The position numbers were made by a program, and so were the translations under genes. Below the pieces are notes generated by a model. That model did not search any database. It saw only the letters and a list, made by a program, of their open reading frames with translations, and was not told the DNA's origin. 64,000 nt of DNA, taken from NCBI RefSeq assembly GCF_022965805.1, contig NC_133102.1, positions 6,580,885 through 6,644,884 of the forward strand, read 5' to 3'. Positions 13,519 through 25,838 of the stretch are shown piece by piece; positions within the stretch are counted from its first letter, which is position 1; each line of letters starts with the position of its first letter. The DNA comes from Primulina eburnea. Its lineage: Eukaryota > Streptophyta > Magnoliopsida > Lamiales > Gesneriaceae.

Positions 13519-13940
13519 CATCATCATTTAAAATTTTCACCATAGATTATTTTTTTACTTTTTCAAATCGATATTCTTAGGTCGACCAATCGAAATTTCT
13601 GTCCCTAAACTTTTTGACCAGTACTTTTTGGAAAACCATGTACATGAAAGTTGGTAATAAATTTTTGTGAGCCAAAATTTGTAAAGAGATGCGAAGATAA
13701 AGAGGTATGATTAAAGAAAAAGGAGAAGATCACGTTGGGAATATTTGTACGAAGGATCGGACTTGCAATAATAGATGTTAGGTCAGAGGTCCTTATATTT
13801 TAAGAGACAGCAATGGTGTTCGTGTATGGAATCCACCAATTTCTGTGTCCTAAAATTTGATTTGATGCCTGCCCTTGTCGCCCATCCTTTCAACGTCTCA
13901 GACCTCATTCATAAGTAAAGGCGCTAAAGCCAGTAGTATC
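11242..13940. other. AT-rich intergenic DNA
   Basis: No gene is recognised. It contains a (GT)9 run at 11537-11554, an A-rich run near 13328-13348 and an (AT) run at 13481-13513. The ORF at 11847-12218 is T-rich low-complexity sequence with no known domain. Confidence 0.5.
13481..13513. repeat. (AT)n microsatellite
   Basis: Sixteen AT units in an AT-rich intergenic stretch. Confidence 0.9.
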
Positions 13941-16749
13941 GGAAAATGTTAGATTAGGTGTCTAACGAGTAAATTTGTGATTTGAGCTCTATTGAATTTT
14001 ATGTGAAACAATTTTTATTTTAATAATATTTTATGGTATTATTCAATAATGATATTTAGTTTATCTATATACTCATGCAAATTGCATAGATAAAGCTCTT
14101 GAATATACATGAGATTTGTGTCTCAACATAAGATTATGAAACTCATGATTAGGAAGCGTATTGTATATTCTAAACTGGTTCTTAGCAGATTCAGTCGTCT
14201 AAAATTAGGATAAAAGTCGCTCGAGCTTGAGACTATTATCGGTGATGTAAACGTCATGTTTCATTGTAAGAGCATAGAGATTTTTATTCGTACAGAGGAG
14301 TGATCATTTGACTATGCACTGAACAACAATCTATCGGACTTTTCAGTTGTTATAATTTATTGAACGGAATTGTTTGCGGTTATAGTCGTTCACCAATAGT
14401 CCTTTGACCTAGTACAACATGAAGGCTCTGAGTACTAGCATGCACTTTAATCTGTTTACCGACTCCATTGAGGGTCATCATGTGGCGAGGTTTGGGTGTA
14501 GTTTCGAAATAAGTTGAAGTCAATGAATTGTAGTTGGGGATTCACTCATCGCTTATGAGTGAAGATGTAAGGTCTAAGAAATTCGAGCTACGTAACCTGA
14601 CTGCATACAATCTAGGGTTTTACTAAGATATGTGTTTAATTATTTTGATGCGTTAAATACGTGATTATTGCATGGATATGTGTTTTATTTCACGGTTTAT
14701 CGAGGTTTCATTTATTAGAGCTTTTAGTAGTATTTCGCGCTCGAATGAAGAATGGAGACCGAAGACAGTTAAGGAAAAATATTTTTATTAAATAATTTTT
14801 TAATTATTTAATATATGGTGTAATTAAAAGTGATTTTCGATAATGGGCCTTGGTAGGGTATTTTTACTCCTCGGGTCATATTTTGAACCGGTACGCAAAA
14901 TTTAGCAAATCGAAGGACTTTTTGAAGGTTCGGACAATATTTTCAAAAACATACCTAAATGAAATATTTTTCGAGAGTGTTTTTGGGCTTAATGAGATTT
15001 ATTTAATTCATAATGGGACCAAAATTTTACTTAATCCCATTATTTTTAATTAAGAGCTCACTATACACTAACTATTATATTAAAGCTACCTTCAAAAACC
15101 CTACACTTACTGCTAAACATTTCGGCCGCCCCTCTCATTTTCCAGCAGTAACAGCATTTTCGAAAATTCCAGCCCTCTCCTTCGAAATTATTCAAAGGTT
15201 TTTAAATAACTCTGATGCGATCCTTCGACCACGAAAAGCAAACGTGCTCGAATATGGAATCACGCCCTCGATTCGATGAAACAAAGAAACGACTGTGTTG
15301 TCCCGATATTTTTGAAACAAGTAATTGTGCAATATTCATATCTAAATTACAAAGAACTTGACAACAAATATTAACGAGATAAACAATCGAAATTCAAGCG
15401 AACCTTCAAAGAACTCGTCTTTGACAATCTGAGTGAAGAACAATCGATAAACGCTACAAAGTATAAACTTTGATAAGTTTGATTTTGAACAAAGCAAAAG
15501 CTTCTATTTTTTGAGAGAAAACTCAAGAACAATTGTATAAACTCAATAATTAATTGTCTACAATCAATAAAATTCGTGCATATATTGTTAACAAAATCTA
15601 AAGATAACAAAATCTAGTTACCTAACTAAGTTGGGCTCTAAATTAGGTAAATAAAAATTTCTTCATGCATGCAGCGTGCTTGGGCGGTAAAGTTTGGCCG
15701 CCTTAGCGCCAACTCTTCTGGACTAGGCACGTTGGGGCGGTAAAGTTTGACCGCTCTAGCGCGAGACTCTCTGGACTTCATCTTCTGGACAGTGTCTTTG
15801 TCGCTGGGCGGTAATGTTTGGCAGCCCTAGCGTGGGGCTCTCGGGTCCGGGGTTTTGATTTGACTTTCTATTCATAATTTAGCACTTGAATAACATTGAA
15901 ATATCTTCCAACTTAATTGCTATCCATGCCGAATTCTTTGAGGCTTCTAATCGCAAGATTTAGCGCGTCATGCCCGGCCAAATCATATCATATTCCTTCT
16001 TCGTCTCTCAGGTGCAAGTTCTACGCGATTATCTCAAAGGTTTCTAGCGTAAATACGCAAAAGCGCACCTATATCTCGTTTTTCTCATCATTCAAATATA
16101 AGTTGGTTTGTATGTTTTTGGCATGAGAAATCTTAGATGTATCACGTTGTGTAGGTTTTATACTATTTTGACACGAAATATGCATATTCCTTTACATGTA
16201 ACTCACGTTCTTGATTTGTTTGCGTAAGGGGCTGCGAAATCAAGGTTTTTATAGTTGTACATGTCGAGATCTGAGGTATCAAGGTGCTGGAGTAGGATAG
16301 GGGTCGAGCTATAGGGAGAGCCGATCGGATCATTTGGGTGCTAGTTATGATGGGCCGACTGGGTAAAGGGAAGAGAAGGGCACGACCATGAAGGGTTGAA
16401 CCAGGCCGTAGTGCGGACCTTGGTGGGTCCAATTCGTGGTCTAGGGAGGTCCATGCATGGGTGGTTGCGAGCCGATGGTAGATCGGGGAAGGTGTGGCTC
16501 GATTACGAGACTCACGTGTGTCGTTGGTAGAACCATGCACGTCTGTGCGCATGAGGGCTTTATGCATGGGTTGTTCGGTCTAGGAGAGGGAACACGTCTT
16601 GGTCTTGGTCCTAGGGTGGTCTGGTTTAGGGCTGGTCCGGTCGTGTTTGGGCTAGGGTCGATTATTTGAAGGATAGGTGCACTAGGGTTTGGTGGGTGCA
16701 AGTGCAGAATTTTTCCAGCAGTTGTATGATCATTTTCGAGGTTCTTAGG
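13941..16749 (+). mobile_element. Degenerate LTR-retrotransposon-like block, left part
   Basis: The moderate GC content and phrases such as the ATAATGGGCCTTGG, TTCGGCCGCCCCTCTC and GGCGGTAAAGTTTG segments resemble long LTRs of plant Ty3/Gypsy elements, but no gag or pol coding is present and no LTR pair could be delimited. Three diverged copies of a motif centred on GGCGGTAAAGTTTG are present (see 15675-15845). Class and orientation are inference from general resemblance. The ORFs at 14850-15279 and 16163-16785 are not convincing genes. Confidence 0.35.
15675..15845 (+). repeat. Three diverged copies of a GGCGGTAAAGTTTG motif
   Basis: Copies begin near 15675, 15726 and 15800. Each reads roughly TGGGCGGTAAAGTTTG, then a short GC-rich CCGC..TAGCGC segment, then CTCTCTGGAC or similar. 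The partial GCGGT...ACCGC symmetry suggests a retroelement-derived repeat. Confidence 0.6.
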
Positions 16750-16890
16750 CAGGGGCGGATTTAGTGTAGGGCGAACGGGGGCCACGGCCCCCCCAAAAAA
16801 TTTAAAAAAAGTTTTTAGTATATATTAATTTTTTTTAAACTAAATATATAAACAGATATATATACATATGGCCCCCCCAAAATGAATGAT

Positions 16891-16970
16891 ACGTCCATGT
16901 ATCTCAGTGGCTAAAGCCAATTATAAACGTTTGATCCGCCCGAGTTCGAAACTTGATGGCTCCTTTTTTT
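16891..16970 (+). other. tRNA-like A box/B box with T-run inside the MITE
   Basis: TATCTCAGTGGCTAAAG (from 16900) is close to a Pol III A box, GAGTTCGAAAC (16942-16952) fits a B box (GWTCRANNC), the spacing is about 35 bases, and a run of seven T ends the segment at 16964-16970. This is what remains of a tRNA-derived (SINE-like) head. It cannot fold as a full tRNA, so it is not called a tRNA gene. Transcription is not shown. Confidence 0.45.
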
Positions 16971-16972
16971 GG

Positions 16973-17079
16973 CTTAGCGACGGTTTTGACCAAAACCGTC
17001 GCAAATGTTGCGACGGATTTTCAAAAACCGTCGCTATATAGCGACGGTAGTTGAAAAACCGTCGCAAAATAAACTAAGC
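16973..17079. repeat. CGACGG/CCGTCG palindrome cluster
   Basis: Repeated GCGACGGTTTT and AAAACCGTCGC units alternate in orientation and can pair into hairpins. The outer bases GCTTAG and CTAAGC are themselves inverted. The same units fill the CACTA element at 46368-47750. Confidence 0.8.
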
Positions 17080-17115
17080 GGCCCCCCCAGTTTCCACATC
17101 CTAGATCCGCCCCTG

Positions 17116-17900
17116 TTCTTAGGTGGTCTGAAACAAGGGGTTTAAGTGCTGGTCATGTAGGTTCAAGTCATGGTTTAAGTTTAAAAAATTTTGGTTGAGT
17201 TTCGGGTTGATCGGGTTAAGACCAGGACCCCAGTCCAAGTTTTAAAAAGACTCGTAAATGTTATTGAATGGGCTCGAGTTTACATCTAGGAAATGATTAT
17301 ACACATGTTTTGAGGTGTTTTAAGGAATTTGATTGGCTTCGGGTCGAAATTTCGAGGTCCAGAGGTAAAATGGTTAATCAGGGTTTCTAGGGGCAAAATG
17401 GTCATTTTGCACCCTGGTCGAGTTAGCAGTCCGAGCAGGGCCCTGAACACTAAAATTGCATGTTCAAAATGTATATGTTGTTACGAATATGAATATTTAT
17501 GAAAATACGAAAAATACGTTGCATGTTTGATTTTAAACAAATTTACGTATATGCATGATTTTTATAAGTAATGCATATGATGATATATTTTGAATGATGG
17601 GAGTTGATCGTGACTAACACGAACACGAACTTGTAAGGTTAAGGCTCAGTGGATGGGTAATAATGCCGCCGATGTCCCCGCCGTCGGGTACCGCGGTTAT
17701 ACATAGATGGATCCATTGATTAGAGGCTAGAGCTGATACGAAACTCACAACTAATTATCTGAATTCAATAAAAGGAAATGAACAAATATATGTTGATATG
17801 ATGATATATGTTATGGATACATTTATGCTTTGACATGTTATTGAAAATCGTGAAATTTAGCTGAACTGTTAATTAACTGATAAGAATGGAACTGTCTGTT
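17116..17900 (+). mobile_element. Degenerate LTR-retrotransposon-like block, right part
   Basis: This continues the block interrupted by the hAT MITE. Phrases such as AAAATGGTCATTTTGCACC and GCCGCCGATGTCCCCGCC recall plant Gypsy LTRs. No coding is seen and ends could not be fixed. Confidence 0.35.
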
Positions 17901-19419
17901 TTAGTGAATATTGAAAGGGTTCACAAACTGACAGCTGCCAAAATGGATTAGTGGTTCGAAATTTTCATTTTTCATTATATGAACAAAAATTGTATCATCG
18001 ATACATCGGCGTTGTCTGATCATCGATCAGGATTATAATGAATTTACAATTATTTATTTAGTGAATTTAGAATATATTTACTAAATGCTATTAATATTGG
18101 TGATTACTATATACAAGATTCTCATAAAATATTCTAAATTAATTTTGAATTAATTAATTAATAGTTAATTAAATAATAGTTATTTAATTTTATATATGTC
18201 TCTGTGTGTGTATGTATATATGGATATGTAAATAAATATATATGCATATATAAAGATATATCATGTATTATCAATATTTGACTATGCATGATATTTTCAA
18301 GTATAAAAAATACTCTATGAGAATTTTTTTTAAAATAATGAAAATATAAAATCCTGATAATGTTAGAATCATAGAAGGCTTGAAATATTATATTTATTTA
18401 TGTGTTATCAAGGAGTTTATAATATACATAACACAAATATATACAATAAACACATAAAAAAAATCAAGTCTAGATTCTCTCCATCTCTCTACTTGGAAGG
18501 AGATTTCAGCCCCATCCTTTTTCTTGAAAATTCTTGACCGAACTCTCTCCTTCACAACACTGCCTTGTCGCCGTCGGATTTTAAGAATTTCAACGATCTA
18601 ACCTCGACGTAAATTTCGTGTAGATTTCTAATGCAGTTTACACGAGGAACAAAGTTAGTGATCGTGAACCTGATTAAGATATTGAAGAAATTTCGTAGAA
18701 TTTACAAGAAGAGCTATTACTGTCTAAATATCAGAATAGTTGAACCATGCGTTGAATACACAAGTATAAATCAAATCTAAATGTCTATGAATGGTTTTAA
18801 AATAATACAATACCCAAAAATATTTTGAACCTCAAAAAAATTTAATTATATATATACAAGTATTAACATCACTTAATAAATAATTGATATCATAATATTT
18901 GTTATGATTAAACATTTATTATCAGCTGGTCAAAATCTCTGATCTTTATTATATATGCAATTTATTTCTTTATATTTGTGGTGAAGCAAAGCCTCATATA
19001 AGTTGAAGGGTGGACAGGAGGAGCAATATCTATTAGGGTGTCAACTATAAGCCAAAATTAGGCTCATGAATCCGAAAAATGACGTGTCTTATTGTTGATG
19101 TTGTCTAATATCACCTTACATATATTAGTCTTATATATTTTCTCGTTGTACACAACAAGATTAGTTTTACAAATTATTTAAAAAATCATTAAAAATATGT
19201 TGCATATTTATATAGAGAGACCATGCATGTGTGCTCTATTAATACTTTAAAAAGAAAATAGTTGGACCGAATAATAGGTATATAGATGGTTTAGTTTAAG
19301 ACAAATGGTGACATGACAAGTGAATTGTTGCACATAAACTGAATATTCTGGCTAGGGAAGTAGGTCGACCATATGTTTGTATAAGAAAGGAAGAAAGTTT
19401 TATTGCATTGATATTCATA
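17901..19419. other. AT-rich intergenic DNA
   Basis: No gene or well-bounded repeat was recognised. Short TATA/TGTG low-complexity tracts occur near 18190-18260. Confidence 0.5.
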
Positions 19420-20170
19420 ACTGATAGCCCGGGATGTCCCGAGCCATGTATAGTGCCCGGGTCATGGATAAATCCGGGCCAAGAGAGCGAAAATCTGCAC
19501 AGAAGCCCGGATCTCAAGCAACCCAGGACATTGAGGGGATTACTCAAGGACAGGGAGAATCTATGGAGATAGGTCATCAGAAGGCCAGGCCAGTGAACAT
19601 CCGGGACACCTTTTCCTCGGGCTCTCGTACAAGCTCTCGGTAACTTTCTATCCGAGCCACCTCGATATGAGCGCCGCACTCAAGTATACTAGCAGAATAG
19701 GATGTAGACGAATGTCTCATCTCTGACACCATGCCGATGAGTTGACAAAATCAGGTGGACTGGATGTGACCAGTATGAGATTTGACATGTCAGAATATAT
19801 GGTGTATTCAGCCGTCCTACTATAATTAGTAGGTAGCACGGAGAACGAGGTCATCATTACTTCTCCTACTATAAATATCATGTTCTCTCTTTACATTTAC
19901 ATTCATTCATTCACACCAATATCACAACCATCACTTGGTTACATTGGTTCTTGGCTTGAATCATTCACTGACTTAAGCATCGGAGTGGCCACGCCGGACA
20001 CCCCTACGACGCCCATTCACGTGGTTATCTCCTTGTCTGCAGGTCACAGTGGAAGCTATAGCTCACAGATTCATTTATCTTGCTCAGTTTCTTTCATCAT
20101 CTTGTTAGCAGATCCGATGGAACACCCGACCCGGCTCACCCATTTCACCCGAATCGCATCAATAACGTTA
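19420..20170 (+). mobile_element. Probable partial LTR of a Tat-type Ty3/Gypsy element
   Basis: A GC-richer segment with repeated CCCGG words is followed by a TATA box (CTATAAATATC at about 19868-19878), then a tract with CATCGGAGTGGCCACGCC and GGACACCCCTACGACGCC, which resembles the R-U5 part of Ogre/Retand-type LTRs as I know them. No second LTR or coding domain was found, so it is a solo or truncated LTR. The ORFs within it (19296-19679, 19880-20281) are not genes. Confidence 0.45.
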
Positions 20171-21424
20171 AAACTGCGTAATTTGATGTGTAGTGGATTT
20201 GAAATTTACTTTAATTTTGTCCGGTCGATTAAATCAAGGGATTTAAAGTCCATTGTCTCAAATTTATCAATCCAAACATAACTCGAAAATTATATTCTAA
20301 TTTTTTTTTTATTTGGTCAGCAAAATTCATCAAAATCAACAACTTCACGCTCCTGAAGTGACAGGAGCAACTATATTATGGTAAGCAAAGCAAAAGTGCA
20401 TAAGAACATATGAGATAAGATTCTCTCGGTGAAAGGGAAAAGTAGTTCTGAGTTTCTCATTGCTGAAACGACATTCACATCACTTCAAATTCAATTTATC
20501 GCCACATCTCAAAGTTTCAATGTATCCAGGGAAAATATAATTACTATCTATATATATATGTACATATATATATATTTATTTATTTATTTATATGTGTGTA
20601 TGTATGCATGGGGGGGTGATTAGACAGACAGTGATGGAACAAGGTGTATGTAGTAGAAAAAAGGTAGTCGACCCGCCGTATATTCTTAAAATTTTTATGT
20701 GAGCGAGCTCAAAATTTATTTCGAAACTATTGGGATTTAGGTAATAAATATTTCACATTAAATAATACAGTGTTGATGAAATATAAAATTCTGTGTGCAT
20801 GTAAGATTCACGTTTATAATATCTAAATATTATTTTCTAAACCGCTTTTTGTAAAGAAATTAACTTCGAAACATAAAACTTTCGCTAGCAGTTTTGTAAC
20901 TTTGAACAAATTTCGGAATAAAAATTTCTCGTCTTGAAACTTTTCTTGGCAAGAGTTCACTCTTCTCAATAGAATAGGTCCGCCATTGTGCAATTACAAG
21001 AACCGGATCGGAGACAATGACATGGTTCATCCATTCAACATTGCTCGCGATCGGTCAATCAAGTGACTCATGACGCTCTTGCTTGAGACATGATTTTGTA
21101 TATAGTGATTGTTTTCCTTTATTTCTTGTGTTCTTTTGTATCTTCAGACTTGTTTGACTGCTAATATAAATATGTTCTTTTCAAAAAAAAAAATGAAAAA
21201 AAGAAAAAAGAGAGAGCTGCAGACAGAATGATGTGCTTTAATAAACACTTTCGATAAGCATATAGAGATCAAAAGTTTCAATAGAGTAGTGACACTGAAA
21301 TACAAAAATAAACAGTTCTGAAAAGTTAGACCCAATAAAATACCTTAAAAACATAGTACTCTACACAAGACCTCTCGAGAACCATTCTGAGATTATAATG
21401 ATGGATCTATCAAGAGAATTTTTT
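20171..21424. other. Intergenic DNA and 3' flank of the boron transporter
   Basis: It contains a TA/TATT-rich low-complexity tract near 20545-20600 and an A-rich run at about 21180-21200. The right end should hold the transporter 3' UTR. No gene is recognised. Confidence 0.5.
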
Positions 21425-24400
21425 TCAGGTCATAGACGAAGATGAACTGTGACTGCTTTTACCGAGTGGGGATGGACGTGGACTTGGAGTCTGCTTTATT
21501 TCGAATCCTTTTCCACTTGATCTTGTACTTCTTTCGGTTCTTACTTCAGTCAGCCGAGGCGAAGCCATCTGAGATAAACGTGGGCTGTAAACGGATCTCA
21601 TCTCCTCATGGGGTGATAGGGTGGAACTCGTTATTTTCGGGCTATGAGCATGCCGTATCTCACCACGACTTCTTGTGATAATTTCATCTAATACCTCAGC
21701 ACTATCAATATTTGGGGATCGTCCATGTGTGCCTTGATCCTGTACGTTAACGTTAAAAACATAAAACATACAATCCATCAACATATACAAGGGCAGATCC
21801 AGAAGGAAAGTAAGATGACGGGAAGGGATTGTGACTCAAACTGTGTGTGTAATTTCTTAAAAAATTTATATATCTCCCACCAAGCTGCCTCTCTCCTATA
21901 AATCTTGGATCCTCCCCAGGATATTTAGTAAGTATGGGTAGAGAAATACACATAGAAACTTACTTCAAAGGATATATTATAAGTTATGGCAGGGGCTTCT
22001 TCATACTCTGCAGCATCTAAATCTGTTAAATGAGCTCCTTTGAAAAACTTGGGAAGTACATACTGTCGTACGGGGACAAGAAGCATAATCAACAGGGGGA
22101 AAAGGACACCAGCAATTGGGATCCAAGTTAATCCAAAGCAAAGAAGCAAGTACACCGTCTGAAACAAGGTGAAAATGGCTATTGTTTTAAACGGTACTGT
22201 CTCCACGAAGGTTGCATGATACTCTTCCAACACTCTGCCATGTTGCAAGAATATGCAGAAAATGATCAGTTACTCTGGGAATGGAAAGGTACATACAAAT
22301 AAACAATACAAAATAATTATAAGGAAAACTATACTTGTATCGTCGACTAGGAGCAGTAAAGAGCAGTAATATTCTCTCCCAAAATTGATTTCCAGGCAAA
22401 CTTTCGATAGCCATGAAGGCGAAGTAACCCCAAAGGACTGAAGTTGGAATCTTTTTTAAAAGGGGCATGGCAGCAACACATGCTCCAGATAACAATGATT
22501 GAAGTAGATTGCTTAGGCGTTGTTCTTTAACTTCCATGGGTAAAAGATCATCAATATCCTTATCCACGTCGAAAACCGACTCATCTACAGGGGCATCCAT
22601 GTAACCACTTGTTGAAGCTTGTTGGATTGTTGAATCTTTCAACTCTCTCAGTCCCTGCGTTAAGAGTTGAATTAGAGACACGTGCTAAGTTTACATATAT
22701 GTAGATGGTTTTAGCCACTCAAAAGACGTATAATATGAGTATTGATTCAAAACATACCAGAGCAGGTGGAGTTTGAAAAACAAGAGGTGTTTGCATTTCA
22801 TTGTAAGCTTCTTTCATGCTCTGATACAGCTGGGACAAATTTGCATTTTTTTTAATGCTTTCTCTAGCTGTTGAAGACAGCTTGTTCCGCAAAAGCTGAT
22901 TCAGTAAGAAATTGAGACAAGTTCGATTATTCGATATTGAAGGATATCAAGTCTACTAGCACCACGACTTTTATGGCAAGAAAAATGATAATAAAGCTGT
23001 TCAATCTACCAATATTTTGTAAATATCACAAAGAATCCTATATCATTTGTAAGAAATCTAAAAATTTCAAGTGCACCCCAGATCAAATTTTTTCATTTTT
23101 CACTAACGTATTGTACTAAATATATACTGACACCAGCTTCCGCTAAAGCAATTGTTAAATATATTACCTGATGCTTCAGAGTGGCCAAACTTTTGGTATG
23201 CATTGGGGATTGTGGAATAACGCCATTGGAGGGAGGAATGCCAATAAGACCACACAATATGACCTGACCAAGAATATTGAGAATAAAAGGCTGTACTATG
23301 AAGTACACTCAAGTCCAGTATGTGAAGTAGCTATTAAAGCTGTGTTTACTCGATAAGAACGATGCAATTACTCACCAAAAATCCCAATAGCAGAAGATCA
23401 TAGTGATAAGAGGAAGGCTTCTTTAGATTGAACTCTTTTTGTTGGGAAAGCTGAGATGCAACACTATGATCGAAGTAGTAAAGTACAGCGATCATTGTGG
23501 CTGGAATAAATGCTCCGATAATATAAAGTAGAGGAACATTCATCATATCCTGTCAACAATCCAAATTTTTTTTTAATGCTTCAAATTAAAAACCACACAA
23601 AGTGTAAAAACTCATCTTTCAAAATATTGGAAATCTAATTTGAAGCACCTTTATGACTGTCCAATTTGAGTAGGCACCTGCAGACCATGGATTTGGGCTA
23701 ACAAGTCGACGTGGTATTCCTCTTGGAACATCATTAACTGGTATATATGATACACCAGTCCACACAAGCACCATCAGCGGGACACCATAGTCTGCAATAA
23801 ATCCTCGCAGCCATCCTTCATTATATTTGAACTAGTTAGCAAACTAGGAATATATGAAAAATAAATAACAAAATAGTGTGCTTACCTATGACATGGGCAC
23901 AAAAAAAGACGGAACCAAAAACTTGAATATTTTTTAATGAAAATATTGATTTTTTCTTTCGTAATTTCATTTATAGTGTCTAAACAAACCTGCTCCATAC
24001 CGCCAGGACCTAGCTTTACGGCTCCTCAACGCAGTAAGAAGAAGGCCAAATGTCAGAACCAGTGCAAACATTCCATTTCCGAAGCGCCAGGATTGTGACA
24101 GTGCAGTTTCGTTTGCATTTTCTCTTTGAGGAATTCCAAATTCTTCCACAGCTCCCTAAAAGAGAATTCAAGAAGGCTGCTAAGAACTTTCCAAAATTTA
24201 AGACAACTACAGCTAGGATCATTGGATTTGGTTTTGATGAGTGATTTTCAGTAAATTGATTTAGAATGATTACTTTTTAGAGAAATTATGAATACTCTGA
24301 TATAGGGCCTACAAATGTGTTGGAAAGACCATCTAAAGCTCACGACTTTTTGATGCCAGATTTTAAATATGTAGATCTGAAATCCATAAATCAAAACTCA

Positions 24401-25838
24401 GTCTAAAAGAGAAAATCAGCAGATTGTCGCAAAAAGACCAATATTTTTAAATGAATTGCTCATCAATTATTATTTTCTGATCTATTTGGTCAAATCAAAG
24501 GTAAACCACATTGTTCAGATCATTAGGTTGACTTAAAATGGGATTCAGATTCTAACTTCCTTTGAGGAAGTTAAAAATTTAGAAACTTTCTTGCAGAATC
24601 CCTGGTGTAACAGTTAGTTTATTTGCAGAACAACATGAATATGCTCAGCCGAATAAATATTCATTTGTAATAGGCTTCGCTTCAAAAACAAAATGTAAAC
24701 AAAAAAAGGAAGATGAGAAACTTTCACTGATACTCACACGAATCGCCTGCTGCATGAAAAGCATCGCAATTAAGAGGCCAAATAATTCACCAGCCACTCG
24801 AGTAAATCGATTGATCAGTGAGCATGCCCCCAAGATGGCCAGCAAGAAAAGCAAAAGTGCTGTCCACACGCAGACCCTAAACACGAGAAGGTTAAGCTTC
24901 ATAACCAAAGACAAATGCTTGAGATTCAAGAGTTTAAACTTAATACCATCCCGTCCAAGCTAAAAAAAGCTTCTGCCCCAAATCTTTGCGATCTTTGGCG
25001 AAATTGAACATGAAAGTGTACATTAAAACTGTTGGCTCAGCTACGCCCAGTATAAGCAGTGGTTGTCCTCCAAAAACTGAGTGAATCACACCACAAAGTG
25101 ATGTTGATGCAAGTGTTTGCACTGCAGTCAAGGTTCCATCTGCAGAAGTTGGGGGGTTGTCAAGGATCACAATTACCTTATACGAGATAATGGCAAAGCA
25201 ATGATATGAAGCAAAAATCAAGCCTACCGGTGTTTCTTTCTAGTTGCTCCCCAAAAGATATAACTGGAATTGCTGATGCAAAGAATATATATGTTGTTGG
25301 AGCCAAAATCCTTCAAAACCATAATATGTTAGTAACTTACATGCATCCACATTCAAGTTGTATAAGGAAGAATTAAGTCACGGATGGACCTAGGAATTCC
25401 ATAGAGGAAGCCTAGACGAGAAAAGGTCCGATCTCCACGGGTCCAAACTTGAACTTTTGGAAAAATTACGCATATAATTTTATATTTTTCACTTAAAAGG
25501 ATAACAACCGACTTCTTCCTTCACTTCAGTAGATATTACTTAAATTAACCACAGCATTATATTACCGCCAAATTGATAGCAAGAATAAAGAATATTGAAA
25601 ATCGGAAAACCTTCAAGAATCAGTTCTCCAAGAAAAAGTACAGTGCATATAATGAACTACTTATACATCTCTAAAGATAATAACTAGCGTCATTAAGATG
25701 GATTTATATTTGAGCTATAGTTAATTACAGGTACCTGATACCGGCACGCAATCCACCAATCCAATCTTGTTTATAGCAGAGAAGCCTTCCTTTAAGATCA
25801 TTTTTTATTCCTCGTAATGGAACAAACGTTTCCTCCAT
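21425..25838 (-). CDS. BOR1: Boron (borate) exporter, BOR1-type, twelve exons
   Basis: Exons in gene order are 25735-25838, 25228-25310, 24947-25139, 24738-24876, 23990-24155, 23649-23815, 23376-23549, 23168-23263, 22758-22895, 22335-22654, 21964-22234 and 21425-21739. All junctions are GT-AG with consistent phase, giving 721 aa against 704 in Arabidopsis BOR1. It begins [18 protein letters not shown], the BOR1 N-terminus, and has the HCO3-transporter-family core: [63 protein letters not shown] and [14 protein letters not shown]. The family is SLC4-like, an efflux transporter of the plasma membrane that loads borate into the xylem. The central loop keeps a YQSM sorting-type motif (Tyr398), and Lys592 in FFKGAHL matches the lysine ubiquitinated in Arabidopsis (Lys590). 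The C-terminal tail is Ser/Pro-rich. See the upstream leader for possible boron-responsive uORFs. Confidence 0.95.

Larger units (their letters stand above)
16750..17115. mobile_element. hAT-superfamily MITE (366 bp) with 8-bp TSD
   Basis: The terminal inverted repeats are CAGGGGCGGATTTAG at the left and CTAGATCCGCCCCTG at the right, 14 of 15 matching. They are flanked by the 8-base duplication TTCTTAGG at 16742-16749 and 17116-17123, which is diagnostic of hAT elements. There is no transposase. Inside are a C-rich run next to each end, a tRNA-like Pol III segment (16891-16970) and a CGACGG palindrome cluster (16973-17079). Confidence 0.88.

Noticed and set aside
16163..16785. Overlapping Pro-rich and Gly-rich ORFs on both strands
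   Set aside because: They lie in a GC-richer retroelement-like block and cross the MITE boundary; composition explains the open frames.
16891..16970. A true tRNA gene
   Set aside because: The boxes are present but no cloverleaf, anticodon stem or acceptor stem can be formed.
19296..19679. Arg/Ser-rich ORF
   Set aside because: Falls in a probable Gypsy LTR with repeated CCCGG words; no protein family match.
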